Shown: positions 1 to 6,080, numbered from the stretch's first letter. The stretch is 6,201 nucleotides of DNA from an uncultured Solobacterium sp. (GCA_937910655.1 CALEMV010000065.1:1-6201), one strand, 5' to 3'. Program-made: numbers and translations. The notes: generated by a model not told the origin, from the sequence alone.

Positions 1-26
1 CAGCGTCAGATGTGTATAAGAGACAG
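1..26 (+). other. Illumina Nextera (Tn5) adapter remnant, not genomic
   Basis: Bases 8-26 read AGATGTGTATAAGAGACAG, the 19-bp Tn5 mosaic end used in Nextera libraries. Bases 1-7 (CAGCGTC) continue upstream exactly as in the read-1 adapter. The match is full length and sits at the very edge of the window, so it is untrimmed library sequence, not a chromosomal transposon. The gdpP reading frame runs straight into it. Only the genomic side (from base 27) should be trusted. Bases 27-33 (CTCTTAT) happen to be the reverse complement of bases 16-22, so the exact junction may be a few bases uncertain. Confidence 0.97.
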
Positions 27-1798
27 CTCTTATCCTGCGCGATAACAAAGGCTGCTTTTACATCTTGAATACTTAATAAACTATCCGCAACCTGACTCAT
101 AATAGAACGTGTAATCTTCTCGTTTTCTACAGCTGCAATTACGATACCATCTGGATAACTTTCACTTGCATTCATAATTGCACTCTTTAATGCAAACTCT
201 TCATATGTATCTTTCAGATAGTCATATGCAACCTGAGGATCAGCTCCGAGTTTACGTAAAGCACTCGCCGCATCATAGGTACGTACACCTGTTCTTTCAC
301 GCCACTTACGTGTATCAATCGTCATACCTGCAAGCATGAATGTAGCTTCTAACTCAGAAATATCTACTTTACTTGATATAAATGGAATCATTTCAGTCAA
401 GATTTCACAAGTACTGGAAGCACCAGCTTCGATATAAATCAGAATAGGCTTTACACCCATATCTGTACTTCTGCGGTGATGATCAATCACCACAATACGT
501 TTCGCCATCTCCAATAGTTTTGCACCATTAGACTGTAGAATGTTGTGATGATCTGTCATGATAACAAGTGTATCATCCTTGAGTTGGTTGATAGCTTCAC
601 CTTCTGTTACAAACGTGATGTCCTCTGCAAGTTCTTTTTCGTTCTCTTTCATTGCCGCATCTAACTTTTCTTCAATACCACCAGTCCTAGCAATAATACT
701 AACTGGCTTATTAAAAGCGGATGCCATCTTCGATAAACAGATTGCGGAACCAATACAATCGAAGTCTGCGTTTTTATGTCCACAGATAATAACGTTGGAA
801 GAATGCTGAATGAGGTCACGTAATGCATGTGCCATTACACGTACACGTACACGGCTTCTCTTCTCGGCTGCTTCTGTAGAACCACCGAAATACTTTACAT
901 CCTCACCAACGACCTGAATCGCAACTTGGTCACCACCACGCGTTTGCGCAAGGTCCATTAACTTCGTAACTGTCTCATCTAGCTCCGCAAAGTTTGAACT
1001 ACCCTTGGCAAAAGCCATAGACAATGTGATAGATACTTCAGCTTTTTGTGATGCTTTACGTACGATGTTCAAGATTGAGAAACGATCTGCCGCAATCTCA
1101 CGATAGATTCTTTCATTGAGTACTAATAAATAACGATTGTTGTTTAATCTTCTTAAGAAGACACCAAACTTTTGGAAGTATTCATTGAGTGGTGTACGAA
1201 TTGTCGCATTGATATTTGCGATATCCGCATCATCCGCATACATCGTACTTTCTTCATAGTTATCAAAACTCGCTAGACCAAGTACAACATGTTCTTCGTT
1301 ATACTTACCACGATACTTATCTAAAAGTGTAATATCTTTAAAGAATATCGTTGGTGCATTTTCACGCTTACTTACTTCATAAACATATTGGTCAATCGTA
1401 ACATTTACCTTTTCCGTTTCCCCGGAAATAATATCGTTAGCTTCTGGTAGCCAATTTAATAATTTAGAACCAATACGATCAAGTCCTCTCTCCTTAAAGA
1501 GTTCACTTTGCCATGTAATGACATAGTTTTCATCATAGTTCATCATACCTACGCCACCAACTAGATACGCATCCGCGTAAGAACCACCTAAATATTTTTC
1601 TAATCCAATGGATTCTTCTTCATTTGCGGATTGGAAATAATCCAACAAATAGACCGCAATTAACGATTCCGCAATTAACACTAAGATACCTGGTAAAATA
1701 TTTATCTTAAAAATCAACTGTAACAGAATGATAACCGCAAGCTGGATAGCAAGTGCCACAAAAACAACTTGTTTAATTCGACTCATTTTTTGTTGCAT
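27..1798 (-). CDS. gdpP: GdpP/YybT-type cyclic-di-AMP phosphodiesterase (C-terminus cut by contig end)
   Basis: Membrane-anchored DHH-DHHA1 phosphodiesterase. Characterised family members hydrolyse c-di-AMP to 5'-pApA and so influence osmotic and cell-wall homeostasis. About 590 codons are present. The order is: two transmembrane helices (about 9-28 and 33-52); a divergent PAS domain (about 60-130); a degenerate GGDEF domain (about 170-300) in which the signature is replaced by NNRYL at 220-224, followed by the conserved RGGDQVAI at 288-295; then the DHH domain. Metal-ligand motifs are visible: H341 with D345 and D347 (GHKNADFD), D416-H417-H418, D439-H440-H441 (VIDHHRR) and D495 (IDTRKW). The DHHA1 domain begins, but its glycine-rich GGGH motif and roughly the last 60-70 residues are missing because the contig ends; I see no internal frameshift. 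The ATG at 1798 has AGGAGGG at 1810-1804, five bases upstream and inside the yybS 3' end. The 26-nt overlap suggests one mRNA and coupled translation. Confidence 0.95.
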
Positions 1799-2723
1799 GA
1801 TATCCCTCCTCTACAATTCGTTTATGCATGTTTGTTGTAATATATAAAAATCCATAAAGCGCTACCGGAAATGACATCGCTAACGCTAAGATAAACACGG
1901 CAAATGTTAAGATTCTACGACTTTCCTTTGCCAGAAGTCCAATCATCACTAAGAGACCAACAACCCCCATTGCTGTGAGATAGAAATAAGCAAACGTTCC
2001 TAACGCTGAAAGAATTGTCATCGCCGGTTCTGTTTTAATATAACCAGACCCAACATATAAATACCCAAACATTCCAACAAGTGCCACATAGCCAATCCAC
2101 TTTGGTGGATAGTATAGATAAAGCGGCGTTGATTCAGGAAGCTTCATACGTAATCTCTTCAATAAGAGTCTCGATGAAATATGCGTTACGATTGCTTCTA
2201 GAACACCTAACATCAATGTACTAACGAAGAATATATTCCGTAATAGCACATTGATATCTACATTTGCAGCAAATGTTATACCCATTGTTTTCTGCATCAT
2301 ATCAAAGGTTGAACGTAACTCTAAAACTAACTCATCTAAACTAACCCCAAAAATTGCTACATTAATAACAACCGCAAGTAGTTCTGTAAGTCCACCAAGA
2401 ACCATCGTTCTTAGCAATAATCGCTTACTCTCTACGTTCTGATAAATACCACATCCATATACCAACCCAATAATCGCCTCAGCGACAAAGAAGAATATCG
2501 CAAATGGACTTGCAAAGATAAACGACACAAAGATAATTGCGACCAAAACCATCAAACTATCACGCAATCCATATTTAGCCCCAAAGTATACCATCGGTAG
2601 TGGTAACAGGAACACAAACATACTGCTAAAAGTCCCCTGGAATTGTCTATCGATTAACATAAATACGCCGACCAAGGCAACCATCATCGCCCCTTCGGTA
2701 ATCTTTCTTACATTTTGATTCAT
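1773..2723 (-). CDS. yybS: YybS-like DUF2232 multi-spanning membrane protein
   Basis: A 316-residue, very hydrophobic protein with about eight predicted transmembrane segments: roughly 11-24, 33-48, 57-79, 80-92, 107-126, 160-180, 209-226, 234-262 and 270-297, some of which may be merged or re-entrant. Size, topology and position directly before gdpP match the DUF2232 (YybS) family, which sits upstream of gdpP in Bacillus-type genomes. Its biochemical role is not established. The fold has been compared with small-molecule transporters, and the linkage suggests a role tied to c-di-AMP signalling or the envelope, which is inference. The frame is open 14 codons further up, to an ATG at 2765, but I chose the ATG at 2723. 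It has GGGAG six bases upstream, the protein then begins MNQNVRKITEG, and an extended -10 box at 2772-2777 puts transcription start at about the upstream ATG. The stop lies 26 nt inside gdpP. The family call rests on context and topology as much as on sequence. Confidence 0.82.
   Translation of the reverse strand: MNQNVRKITEGAMMVALVGVFMLIDRQFQGTFSSMFVFLLPLPMVYFGAKYGLRDSLMVLVAIIFVSFIFASPFAIFFFVAEAIIGLVYGCGIYQNVESKRLLLRTMVLGGLTELLAVVINVAIFGVSLDELVLELRSTFDMMQKTMGITFAANVDINVLLRNIFFVSTLMLGVLEAIVTHISSRLLLKRLRMKLPESTPLYLYYPPKWIGYVALVGMFGYLYVGSGYIKTEPAMTILSALGTFAYFYLTAMGVVGLLVMIGLLAKESRRILTFAVFILALAMSFPVALYGFLYITTNMHKRIVEEGYHATKNESN
1804..1810 (-). promoter_or_regulatory. gdpP ribosome binding site inside yybS
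   Basis: The minus strand reads AGGAGGG and then five bases before the ATG at 1798. The same bases encode the E-E-G near the C-terminus of YybS (GAG GAG GGA). A near-perfect site embedded in the upstream gene fixes the gdpP start and supports coupled translation. Confidence 0.85.
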
Positions 2724-2729
2724 AATATT

Positions 2730-2734
2730 CTCCC
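2730..2734 (-). promoter_or_regulatory. yybS ribosome binding site that decides the start
   Basis: GGGAG on the minus strand, six bases before the ATG at 2723. The alternative in-frame ATG at 2765 has no purine-rich site; its upstream bases are the -10 region. Confidence 0.7.
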
Positions 2735-2771
2735 AAAAAGCACTATAAAAAGTCGCTTTTCGCATGCCAAT

Positions 2772-2780
2772 ATTATACCA
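2772..2780 (-). promoter_or_regulatory. Extended -10 promoter for yybS-gdpP
   Basis: The minus strand reads TGGTATAAT, a consensus TATAAT preceded by the TGn extension. No good -35 is present at the right spacing (GAATCG at 17 bp), as is common for extended -10 promoters. Predicted transcription start is near 2765, giving a leader of about 40 nt to the ATG at 2723. Confidence 0.6.
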
Positions 2781-2819
2781 TATCCAACCAAATTCGATTC
2801 CCTTAGGTTTCGCTAAATC

Positions 2820-2834
2820 ACTTTCATTGAAAGT
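2820..2834. repeat. 15-bp palindrome, possible operator
   Basis: ACTTTCATTGAAAGT is a perfect inverted repeat with seven-base arms around a central T. It lies between the divergent yybS and VanZ-like promoters and ends 19 bases upstream of the rightward TATAAT, covering the -35 area. Its shape fits a dimeric-repressor operator, but I recognise no specific regulator. It could also be chance in AT-rich DNA. Confidence 0.35.
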
Positions 2835-2853
2835 CTCATCATTTTATCACTTT

Positions 2854-2859
2854 TATAAT
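2854..2859 (+). promoter_or_regulatory. -10 box for the VanZ-like gene
   Basis: Consensus TATAAT, 40 bases before the ATG at 2899. The best -35 lookalike (TTGAAA, 2827-2832) is 21 bp away, longer than optimal, and lies inside the palindrome. A second candidate is the extended -10 TGCTATGAT at 2872-2880, but transcription from it would start at the ribosome binding site. The promoter is likely weak or regulated. Confidence 0.4.
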
Positions 2860-2887
2860 AGTATTGAATTCTGCTATGATACTCCCC

Positions 2888-2894
2888 AAGGAGG
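2888..2894 (+). promoter_or_regulatory. Ribosome binding site that decides the VanZ-like start
   Basis: AAGGAGG, a near-perfect anti-16S match, sits four bases before the ATG at 2899. The spacing is slightly short but acceptable. It argues against the much longer frame starting at 2764. Confidence 0.75.
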
Positions 2895-2898
2895 CCCT

Positions 2899-3303
2899 AT
2901 GTTAACAAAAATTCTCTATTTTCTGATTGAACTAATCACTTCTATTCATAATACAATTTTGACATGGAATGACAATAATCTGATTGGATTATCTGATAAA
3001 GACTTACACTTTGTAGTCATTGGTATATTAGGAATTTTAATGATTGCGATAGTATATCCACTCTTTAAATTCCTCGCAAAGCGTCACCACTACCTTACGC
3101 TAACATTTGTCTATGTCTTCACATTGATTATCGTAATTACCTTTGCGATTGAAATTGGTCAAGGCATTACTCACACCGGTACTATGGACTTCGTTGATAT
3201 TGTGGCAGGTATAGCAGGTTTTCTATTAATGTATATTGTGATGGCAATTATTACAAGTGTTATTAGTGGTATTCTCTATCTCATAAAGCAATCAAAGCAG
3301 TAA
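2899..3303 (+). CDS. Small VanZ-like membrane protein
   Basis: A 134-residue membrane protein. An N-terminal hydrophobic helix (about 3-21) is followed by three longer helices (about 36-59, 66-88 and 99-128). It carries hallmarks of the VanZ-like family: DKDLHF at 33-38 before the second helix, and E85-x2-Q88 followed by D97-x2-D100 and G104-x2-G107. The Asn usual in the last motif appears as Gly. VanZ itself gives low-level teicoplanin resistance by an unknown mechanism. Short stand-alone homologues are common in Bacillota, mostly uncharacterised and often without vanA-type genes. None are seen here, so I do not infer glycopeptide resistance. The frame is open 45 codons upstream to 2764, but AAGGAGG at 2888-2894 supports the ATG at 2899, and the upstream stretch holds promoter-like sequence and a non-hydrophobic, unconvincing peptide. 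It stands alone, divergent from yybS and 50 bp before a tRNA gene. Confidence 0.72.
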   Translation: MLTKILYFLIELITSIHNTILTWNDNNLIGLSDKDLHFVVIGILGILMIAIVYPLFKFLAKRHHYLTLTFVYVFTLIIVITFAIEIGQGITHTGTMDFVDIVAGIAGFLLMYIVMAIITSVISGILYLIKQSKQ

Positions 3304-3330
3304 ATTTTCACTCTCCACATACTCTCAGTT

Positions 3331-3339
3331 TGATATAAT
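3331..3339 (+). promoter_or_regulatory. Extended -10 promoter for the tRNA gene
   Basis: TGATATAAT contains a perfect TATAAT with the TGn extension. Predicted start is near 3346, leaving a 5' leader of about eight bases before the mature tRNA. No clear -35 is seen 16-18 bp upstream. The box is centred in an imperfect dyad: TACTCT..GTTT at 3320-3331 against AAAC...AGAGTA at 3340-3352. Confidence 0.55.
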
Positions 3340-3353
3340 AAACAGTAGAGTAT

Positions 3354-3430
3354 CGGGGTGTGGCTCAGCTTGGTAGAGCGCTTCGTTCGGGACGAAGAGG
3401 TCGTGAGTTCGAATCTCGTCACCCCGACCA
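3354..3430 (+). tRNA. tRNA-Pro, anticodon CGG, with encoded CCA
   Basis: A complete 77-nt cloverleaf. The acceptor stem CGGGGTG/CACCCCG is perfect. The D arm is GCTC..GAGC with the loop AGCTTGGTA. The anticodon stem is CTTCG/CGAAG with loop TTCGGGA, giving anticodon CGG, which reads CCG. The T arm is GTGAG/CTCGT with loop TTCGAAT and two G-U pairs. The discriminator is A and CCA is encoded. The CGGGG acceptor and overall sequence resemble Bacillota tRNA-Pro. It is probably transcribed alone from the TATAAT just upstream and stopped by the hairpin directly after CCA. In many low-GC Bacillota the UGG isoacceptor reads most Pro codons, so this is likely an accessory isoacceptor. Confidence 0.96.
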
Positions 3431-3465
3431 TAACAAAAAACCGTCAAATTGACGGTTTTTTGTTA
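3431..3465. terminator. Bidirectional terminator between tRNA-Pro and the C-S lyase gene
   Basis: A perfect inverted repeat with 16-base arms (3431-3446 and 3450-3465) around AAT. The GC core is CCGTCA/TGACGG, flanked by A6 on the left and T6 on the right, so both strands give a hairpin followed by a U-tract. On the plus strand it starts immediately after the tRNA CCA. On the minus strand the distal arm contains the TAA stop (3465-3463) of the convergent gene. Confidence 0.92.
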
Positions 3466-4674
3466 CCAATTTGCGTTGAAGACATATTGATTCAAACGTT
3501 CAAACGCTTCCTTTACACGCGATAATGGTAGCGCTAGATTCATTCGAATACTGTATGGCCCATGAAACATACGTCCATCTTGCCAAGCTACACCCACACG
3601 ATATCCAGCCTTTTCAACTTCTTCAATCGTTTTACCATGTTGTTTACACCATTTCTCGCAATCAATAAACAACATGTAAGTACCTTCTGGCTTCATCAGT
3701 TCTACGCCTTCAAAGTGTTCTCTAATATACTCTACCGCATAATTTACATTACCAGTAATCACTTCACGCAATTCATCTAACCATGCATATCCTTCTGGTT
3801 GATACGCACCAATTAATGCATGCATGGATAATACATTCATACTATTGTAGTGAGATTTCGAAGCTTTTGAGCGAATACGATCACGTAATGTCTGATTGTA
3901 GATGATATGATAAGCACCGATAAGTCCTGCAAGGTTAAACGTCTTACTTGGTGCGTATAACGCCACTACATGTTCATGTGCCCATGCATTCACAGATTGT
4001 GTAGGAATATGCTTATATCCTTCTAATATAATATCTGACCAGATTTCATCCGAGATAACAACTACGTCATTACGTTCATAGACTTCCATTGCTTTTTGAA
4101 TTTCATCCAACTGCCACACACGACCGCAAGGGTTGTGTGGGGAACAGAAGATTGCCACATGAATATGATTTTGCTTAATCTTTGCCTCCATATCTTGATA
4201 ATCCATCCGCCAGATACCATCTTCATCCTTTACAAGTGGACTATGTACAATATAAAAGCCATTATTATTCAAGCAATGCGTAAATCCAATATATGTTGGA
4301 CTATGTACTAACACTGCATCTCCAGGCGCAGCGTAAGCTGTTAAAGCAGACAATAAACCACCCAGAACACCATTTTCATATCCAATATGTTCTGGTAATA
4401 ACCCTGTTACTCCATTACGCTTATTTTGCCAATCGATAATACTGTGATAGTATTCTTCACTTGGCGCAAAATAGCCAAATGCAGGATGGTTTACACGCTT
4501 TATAATCGCTTCCTGCACAGAAGGAACTGTTGGAAAGTTCATATCCGCAATCCACATTGGAATCACATCAAATCCCTCATCAGGAAGTTCAGGTTTTCCT
4601 AGTAACCCCACACCATCAATCGCTATAGCATCTTTGCCATGACGATCCATAATTGTTGTAAAGTCATATTTCAT
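3463..4674 (-). CDS. MalY/PatB-family PLP-dependent C-S beta-lyase (aminotransferase fold)
   Basis: A 403-residue cytosolic fold-type I PLP enzyme, close to the usual length of MalY and PatB (about 390). Characterised members cleave the C-S bond of cystathionine or cysteine S-conjugates to a thiol, pyruvate and ammonia, linking to methionine synthesis or sulfide production. Many genomes annotate them simply as aminotransferases. Visible motifs: PMWIADMNF at 39-47 (the family norm is WVADMDF, so Asn replaces the second Asp), Y128 in SPTYIGF for PLP stacking, NPCGRVW at 181-187 with the cofactor-contacting Asn, SDEIWSDI at 208-215 with D209, SKTFNLAGL at 243-251 with Schiff-base K244, and R377 in SIRMNLALP for substrate carboxylate. 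The ATG at 4674 has AGGAGG eight bases upstream. It is monocistronic: a terminator precedes it and the bidirectional terminator ends it. True substrate and any MalY-like regulatory role cannot be read from sequence, so I leave the symbol empty. Confidence 0.93.
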   Translation of the reverse strand: MKYDFTTIMDRHGKDAIAIDGVGLLGKPELPDEGFDVIPMWIADMNFPTVPSVQEAIIKRVNHPAFGYFAPSEEYYHSIIDWQNKRNGVTGLLPEHIGYENGVLGGLLSALTAYAAPGDAVLVHSPTYIGFTHCLNNNGFYIVHSPLVKDEDGIWRMDYQDMEAKIKQNHIHVAIFCSPHNPCGRVWQLDEIQKAMEVYERNDVVVISDEIWSDIILEGYKHIPTQSVNAWAHEHVVALYAPSKTFNLAGLIGAYHIIYNQTLRDRIRSKASKSHYNSMNVLSMHALIGAYQPEGYAWLDELREVITGNVNYAVEYIREHFEGVELMKPEGTYMLFIDCEKWCKQHGKTIEEVEKAGYRVGVAWQDGRMFHGPYSIRMNLALPLSRVKEAFERLNQYVFNANW

Positions 4675-4739
4675 TGTAGAATCCTCCTAGTGATTCAAAC
4701 ATCTCTATTACCATCATAATCCTAATACCAAATAATTTC

Positions 4740-4745
4740 ATTATA
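4740..4745 (-). promoter_or_regulatory. Possible -10 box for the C-S lyase gene
   Basis: TATAAT on the minus strand lies just past the upstream gene's terminator and would give a leader of about 60 nt. No -35 resembling TTGACA is found at normal spacing. A second, weaker candidate is TATGAT at 4713-4718. A promoter is required here if the upstream terminator works, but its exact place is uncertain. Confidence 0.3.
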
Positions 4746-4749
4746 TGAA

Positions 4750-4783
4750 AAATGAAGTGAACTCTCTCCGGTTCACTTCATTT
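4750..4783 (-). terminator. Rho-independent terminator of the glycosyltransferase gene
   Basis: An inverted repeat with 13-base arms (4750-4762 and 4771-4783; core GAAGTGAAC/GTTCACTTC) and an eight-base loop. On the minus strand it is followed by a short T-run, so it serves the glycosyltransferase gene ending at 4782. The proximal arm includes two bases of that gene's TAA stop. A weaker T-run on the plus strand makes it mainly leftward. Confidence 0.8.
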
Positions 4784-6071
4784 ACTGTTCATTCTTTTTA
4801 TTTAATTCTTCTGTTGAGTGATGCTCAATTGGTGCCCAATGTACTTTTGTAAATAATGCCTGTATAGAAATTGGTAGGTACGACAACAAGAATAACGGGA
4901 ACAACAATAGATGCTTAATCTTTGCCCAGTTATTTGTCTCGATACGATCCCACTCCATACCAACGGTGATTGCACCAATGATCATTAACGATATCCAGAA
5001 ACCACCAATCGTCTTAAACACAAACCACAACATTTCACGTTGGAAAACAAGGCGTACATAATATGGCATCAATCCAGCGGAAGCCATTACCCATAACACA
5101 AAACCCAGAATCGCAATCGTTAATAAGCTGGCTGGTAATACCGTCATCAAGATATCATAGAACGCTAGGCGTCTTCCCTTCGCTGTTAGAACACCCTTTG
5201 TTAAGTCACCCAAGTATCTACCATCAATCTGGTAGAATCCCTTTGCCCAACGCATGCGTTGTTTCCAAGATTGTTTCCAAGTAGATGGTTGTTCATCATA
5301 TAAAATCGCTGTATCACAATAGCCAATCTTCAACTGATTGATAGTACTTACAACCGAGAATTGAATATCCTCTGTTAATAGGTAATATGGCCAACCCTCA
5401 TTGTCCTTCATCACTTTCGCCGAAACCACAAAGCCAGTTCCCGAAATCATACACTGCGCACCTAGCAACATACGTGGATAATTTAAGTGGCGTGCTTCAT
5501 GCATAAACCAGATAGAGTATGCGGCTGTCAACCAGTTTTCATCAAAGTTCTTAGAGTTACGATACGTCGTCATCGCATCAAACTCACCTGTATCAAATGT
5601 CTTATTCACCTCTCGCAAGAAATTCTTATCGATGATATTATCCGCGTCAAATACCATAAAAGCTTCATAGTAATCTTCCCCCTTGCGTTCAATCACATTG
5701 TGATAAAGAAAGTTTAGTGCATAACCCTTACCAACCTCTTCTTGATTGAAACGTTCAAATACGATGGCACCATGCTGACGAGCTACTTCAGCAGTTTCAT
5801 CCGTACAGTTATCCGCCACAACATACATATCGTACATTTCATCTGGATAGGTCTGATTACGTAAACTATCTAACAATTCCCCAATGACACCCTTTTCATT
5901 TCTCGCAGAGATGAAAATTGCATATCGATGATTCTTCTTTGCGTCCGGTAACTTTGGAACCTTACGCTTAAACATACTGACCGCAATATAAACAATCTGA
6001 TATAGATATAACAAAATCATCAGCCCAAAGATAATATCTGTGATTAATGTAAACTGTTCAAGAAATTTCAT
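4782..6071 (-). CDS. Family 2 (GT2) membrane glycosyltransferase, polysaccharide-synthase-like
   Basis: A 429-residue inner-membrane glycosyltransferase. One N-terminal transmembrane helix (about 9-33) is followed by a cytosolic GT-A domain (about 48-290) and three or four C-terminal helices (about 303-330, 346-371 and 386-408). It ends with the W-x-P-I-x-H element (412-417) and a hydrophilic tail. GT2 motifs are intact: D87 in VVADNCTD, D142-A-D144 (DxD, metal and nucleotide sugar), T233-E234-D235 (catalytic base) and QRMRW at 271-275, the Q(Q/R)xRW signature typical of processive synthases such as hyaluronan, poly-GlcNAc and cellulose synthases. Length matches HasA/PgaC (about 410-420). There is no PilZ domain and no partner genes beside it, so neither the sugar nor processivity can be assigned. 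I chose the ATG at 6071, with GGAGGT ending three bases upstream. The longer frame from GTG at 6086 would place that ribosome site inside the coding sequence. No clear promoter is seen upstream on this strand. Confidence 0.92.
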   Translation of the reverse strand: MKFLEQFTLITDIIFGLMILLYLYQIVYIAVSMFKRKVPKLPDAKKNHRYAIFISARNEKGVIGELLDSLRNQTYPDEMYDMYVVADNCTDETAEVARQHGAIVFERFNQEEVGKGYALNFLYHNVIERKGEDYYEAFMVFDADNIIDKNFLREVNKTFDTGEFDAMTTYRNSKNFDENWLTAAYSIWFMHEARHLNYPRMLLGAQCMISGTGFVVSAKVMKDNEGWPYYLLTEDIQFSVVSTINQLKIGYCDTAILYDEQPSTWKQSWKQRMRWAKGFYQIDGRYLGDLTKGVLTAKGRRLAFYDILMTVLPASLLTIAILGFVLWVMASAGLMPYYVRLVFQREMLWFVFKTIGGFWISLMIIGAITVGMEWDRIETNNWAKIKHLLLFPLFLLSYLPISIQALFTKVHWAPIEHHSTEELNKKNEQ

Positions 6072-6074
6072 TTG

Positions 6075-6080
6075 ACCTCC
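6075..6080 (-). promoter_or_regulatory. Glycosyltransferase ribosome binding site that decides the start
   Basis: GGAGGT on the minus strand, three bases before the ATG at 6071. It falls in codons 3-4 of the longer GTG-initiated frame, which has no site of its own. Confidence 0.75.

Noticed and set aside
1..26. Transposon end of a resident Tn5-like element
   Set aside because: The sequence is the engineered mosaic end with adapter bases attached and lies at the contig edge, so library origin explains it.
558..809. Plus-strand open frame of 83 codons
   Set aside because: It is antisense to the well-supported DHH domain of gdpP, with a serine-rich low-complexity product and no ribosome site.
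2251..2442. Plus-strand open frame inside yybS
   Set aside because: A shadow of yybS on the other strand; no ribosome site and no recognisable protein.
2827..2859. TTGAAA-TATAAT as a full promoter
   Set aside because: The spacing is 21 bp, outside the usual 16-18, so I report only the -10 box.
2764..2898. N-terminal 45-codon extension of the VanZ-like gene
   Set aside because: It covers the divergent promoters and the palindrome, and a strong AAGGAGG precedes the internal ATG at 2899.
3562..4311. Two plus-strand open frames (3562-3780 and 4096-4311)
   Set aside because: Both are antisense to the C-S lyase gene, whose frame carries all PLP motifs.
5259..5281. 11-bp direct repeat TTGTTTCCAAG with a 12-bp period
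   Set aside because: It encodes W-K-Q-S-W-K-Q just before the QRMRW motif, a stretch that is naturally W/K/Q-rich in this enzyme family; not a regulatory or mobile repeat.
5063..5717. Two plus-strand open frames (5063-5284 and 5487-5717)
   Set aside because: Both are antisense to the glycosyltransferase coding region, with no start signals.
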